Shown: piece by piece, positions 6,468-7,122 of the stretch
Layout: each line of letters opens with the position of its first letter
Position numbering within the stretch: the first letter of the stretch is position 1
Source: Bacillota bacterium
GTDB taxonomy: Bacteria > Bacillota > Sulfobacillia > Sulfobacillales > Sulfobacillaceae
NCBI GenBank assembly: GCA_021820675.1
Contig: JAKADI010000077.1
Coordinates: 1 to 7,122, forward strand
Length of the DNA: 7,122 nucleotides
Reading direction: 5' to 3'
Position numbers and translations under genes: made by a program
The notes under the pieces: model-generated
Told to the model about the DNA's origin: nothing
The model's input: only the letters and a program-made list of their open reading frames with translations
The model's database searches: none

Positions 6468-6630
6468 ATGTCTTATTCCGAGCAGTATTTTCTACTCCAA
6501 GGACGTGTTCCCGATTCAGCGATTGCCTGGCTGGCAAACCGGCCAACCAAATGGAACTCGAAAACCGTACTGCCCCGTAGTCCATGCGGCACCGACGGGC
6601 TCTAGATCATCGGATGACCGAGTGAAAACA

Positions 6631-6661
6631 TTGACGGGTTGCTCGAGTGGCGTCCAATAAT
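6631..6661 (+). promoter_or_regulatory. Promoter of the ribbon-helix-helix gene
   Basis: TTGACG (6631-6636) matches the -35 at five of six, and AATAAT (6656-6661) matches the -10 at five of six. The spacer is 19 bases, slightly long. Transcription would start near 6668, inside the dyad at 6664-6676, giving a leader of about 30 bases with the ribosome binding site. Confidence 0.5.
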
Positions 6662-6663
6662 GC

Positions 6664-6676
6664 CAGCCATTGGCTG
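6664..6676. promoter_or_regulatory. Candidate operator, perfect 13-bp dyad
   Basis: CAGCCA-T-TGGCTG has perfect six-base arms about one central base, too tight to be an RNA hairpin and typical of a protein-binding site. It begins three bases after the -10 box and spans the expected transcription start of the small DNA-binding protein gene, an ideal position for autorepression (inference). Confidence 0.5.
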
Positions 6677-6699
6677 TGGATTCACAAGGAGGTTTCTCT

Positions 6700-6891
6700 A
6701 TGAGCGAGACAAAACAAACAACCATCCGTTTTGCCGGCACCCTCTACCACCGACTCGAACTTGCCAGCGAACGTACCGGTCTGACCATCAACTCCATCGT
6801 CACCATCGCCTGCCTGGATTGGTTGCGGCGCCATGAAGATCAGCTGTCGCTATGGGAGGAAGGCATGACCCCGCCTCATGAGAGCGAATGA
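6700..6891 (+). CDS. Small ribbon-helix-helix (Arc/CopG-like) DNA-binding protein
   Basis: This 63-residue protein has the layout of the ribbon-helix-helix fold, which binds DNA as a dimer through a two-stranded ribbon. Residues 6-12 (QTTIRFA) form the strand, with alternating residues facing the DNA. About 13-26 (GTLYHRLELASERTG) form helix A, and about 29-45 (TINSIVTIACLDWLRRH) form helix B after the usual turn. An acidic tail (46-63) follows. The start at 6700 is chosen because AAGGAGG (6686-6692) sits seven bases before it; the upstream in-frame TTG at 6670 would lie inside the dyad and before the ribosome binding site. The protein could be a plain repressor or an orphan antitoxin: no toxin-like gene follows directly. 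Its own promoter and dyad suggest self-regulation. Helix B contains a Cys (38). Confidence 0.8.
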   Translation: MSETKQTTIRFAGTLYHRLELASERTGLTINSIVTIACLDWLRRHEDQLSLWEEGMTPPHESE

Positions 6892-7007
6892 TATCATAAG
6901 CCAGCTTTTACCGGCCGATCAACATTTCAGCTTGTTGTAGGAGACCATGGATTAGGAATACCTGGTTGATCCATTAACCCTTCTGCCATTTTGTTAACTT
7001 TTCTCCC

Positions 7008-7122
7008 ATGACAGTAATCGTTGACATGATGACCTCAACGATGCTCGTCGAATCTGAAACCCTGTGTTTTTGGAATTGTCATAGCCACGGTAAAGGTGTC
7101 CAAACGGACCGTATTCGGTTCC
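7008..7122 (+). CDS. Unidentified open frame running off the window end
   Basis: A frame starting at ATG 7008 (other in-frame ATGs at 7026, 7029 and 7041) stays open to the last base, giving about 38 residues. It contains a Cys/His cluster, CFWNCHSHG (about residues 20-28), which could be part of a metal-binding motif. There is no good ribosome binding site before 7008, and I do not recognise the protein. The AT-rich bases just upstream (6986-7004, around the palindrome GTTAAC) look different from the rest of the window and may belong to a mobile element end. Without the rest of the gene this is only a candidate. Confidence 0.25.
   Translation, partial: MTVIVDMMTSTMLVESETLCFWNCHSHGKGVQTDRIRF

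Larger units (their letters stand above)
6173..6655. other. Gene-free stretch with promoter and inverted repeats
   Basis: About 480 bases between the pspA terminator and the promoter of the ribbon-helix-helix gene hold no credible coding sequence. Open frames on both strands are short, lack ribosome binding sites and look like nothing known. The stretch has a good sigma-A-like promoter (6260-6288) and short inverted repeats at 6359-6371 (GGCTT-TAG-AAGCC), 6385-6408, 6421-6467 and 6523-6537 (TTGCC, 5-base loop, GGCAA). It could encode a small RNA or a long structured leader for the downstream gene. Confidence 0.5.

Noticed and set aside
6516..6740. 74-codon minus-strand open frame overlapping the ribbon-helix-helix gene
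   Set aside because: It lacks a ribosome binding site and any known motif; the + strand gene with its promoter, dyad and AAGGAGG explains this DNA better.
6700..7122. Toxin-antitoxin pair with the ribbon-helix-helix protein as antitoxin
   Set aside because: No gene overlaps or closely follows the stop at 6891; the next open frame starts about 115 bases later without a ribosome binding site and does not resemble a known toxin.

Overview
The window looks like chromosomal DNA of a Gram-positive (Firmicutes-type) bacterium. Strong AGGAGG-type ribosome binding sites, a lipobox lipoprotein, a PspA/LiaH-type stress protein and a secreted glycoside hydrolase family 18 (GH18) wall hydrolase all point that way. 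Moderate GC and the style of the N-terminal repeats recall the acidophile Sulfobacillus and relatives, but that placement is inference from memory, not a search. All supported genes are on the + strand.

Layout. (1) Positions 2-1726 hold the 3' part of a MacB-type ABC exporter, with ATPase and FtsX-like permease in one chain; its start and Walker A lie before the window. (2) Positions 1727-2420 are a gene-free stretch of almost 700 bases containing five successive inverted repeats, a short GGGTTT tandem repeat and a possible promoter. (3) Positions 2421-5261 form a two-gene unit: a secreted GH18 protein, probably a peptidoglycan glucosaminidase, carrying four N-terminal repeats and a peptidoglycan-binding domain apparently inserted inside the catalytic barrel, followed 18 bases later by a lipoprotein. 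A perfect 11-bp hairpin closes the unit. (4) Positions 5381-6130 encode a PspA/IM30 family membrane-stress protein with its own ribosome binding site and a classic U-tract terminator. (5) Positions 6173-6655 are a second gene-free stretch with a good-looking sigma-A promoter and several inverted repeats, two of which are mutually exclusive. (6) Positions 6700-6891 encode a 63-residue ribbon-helix-helix DNA-binding protein with its own promoter and a 13-bp perfect dyad at the expected transcription start, suggesting autoregulation. (7) The last ~115 bases contain an open frame that runs off the end and that I cannot identify.

The common theme is the cell envelope: an exporter related to lipoprotein/antibiotic-peptide transporters, a wall hydrolase with a lipoprotein partner, and a membrane-integrity protein. 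Only the hydrolase and lipoprotein clearly form an operon; the other links are by neighbourhood. I saw no tRNA, rRNA, CRISPR array, complete insertion sequence or recognisable riboswitch. The most distinctive points are the nested domain architecture of the hydrolase, the structured regions in the two gene-free stretches, and the predicted self-operator of the ribbon-helix-helix gene.
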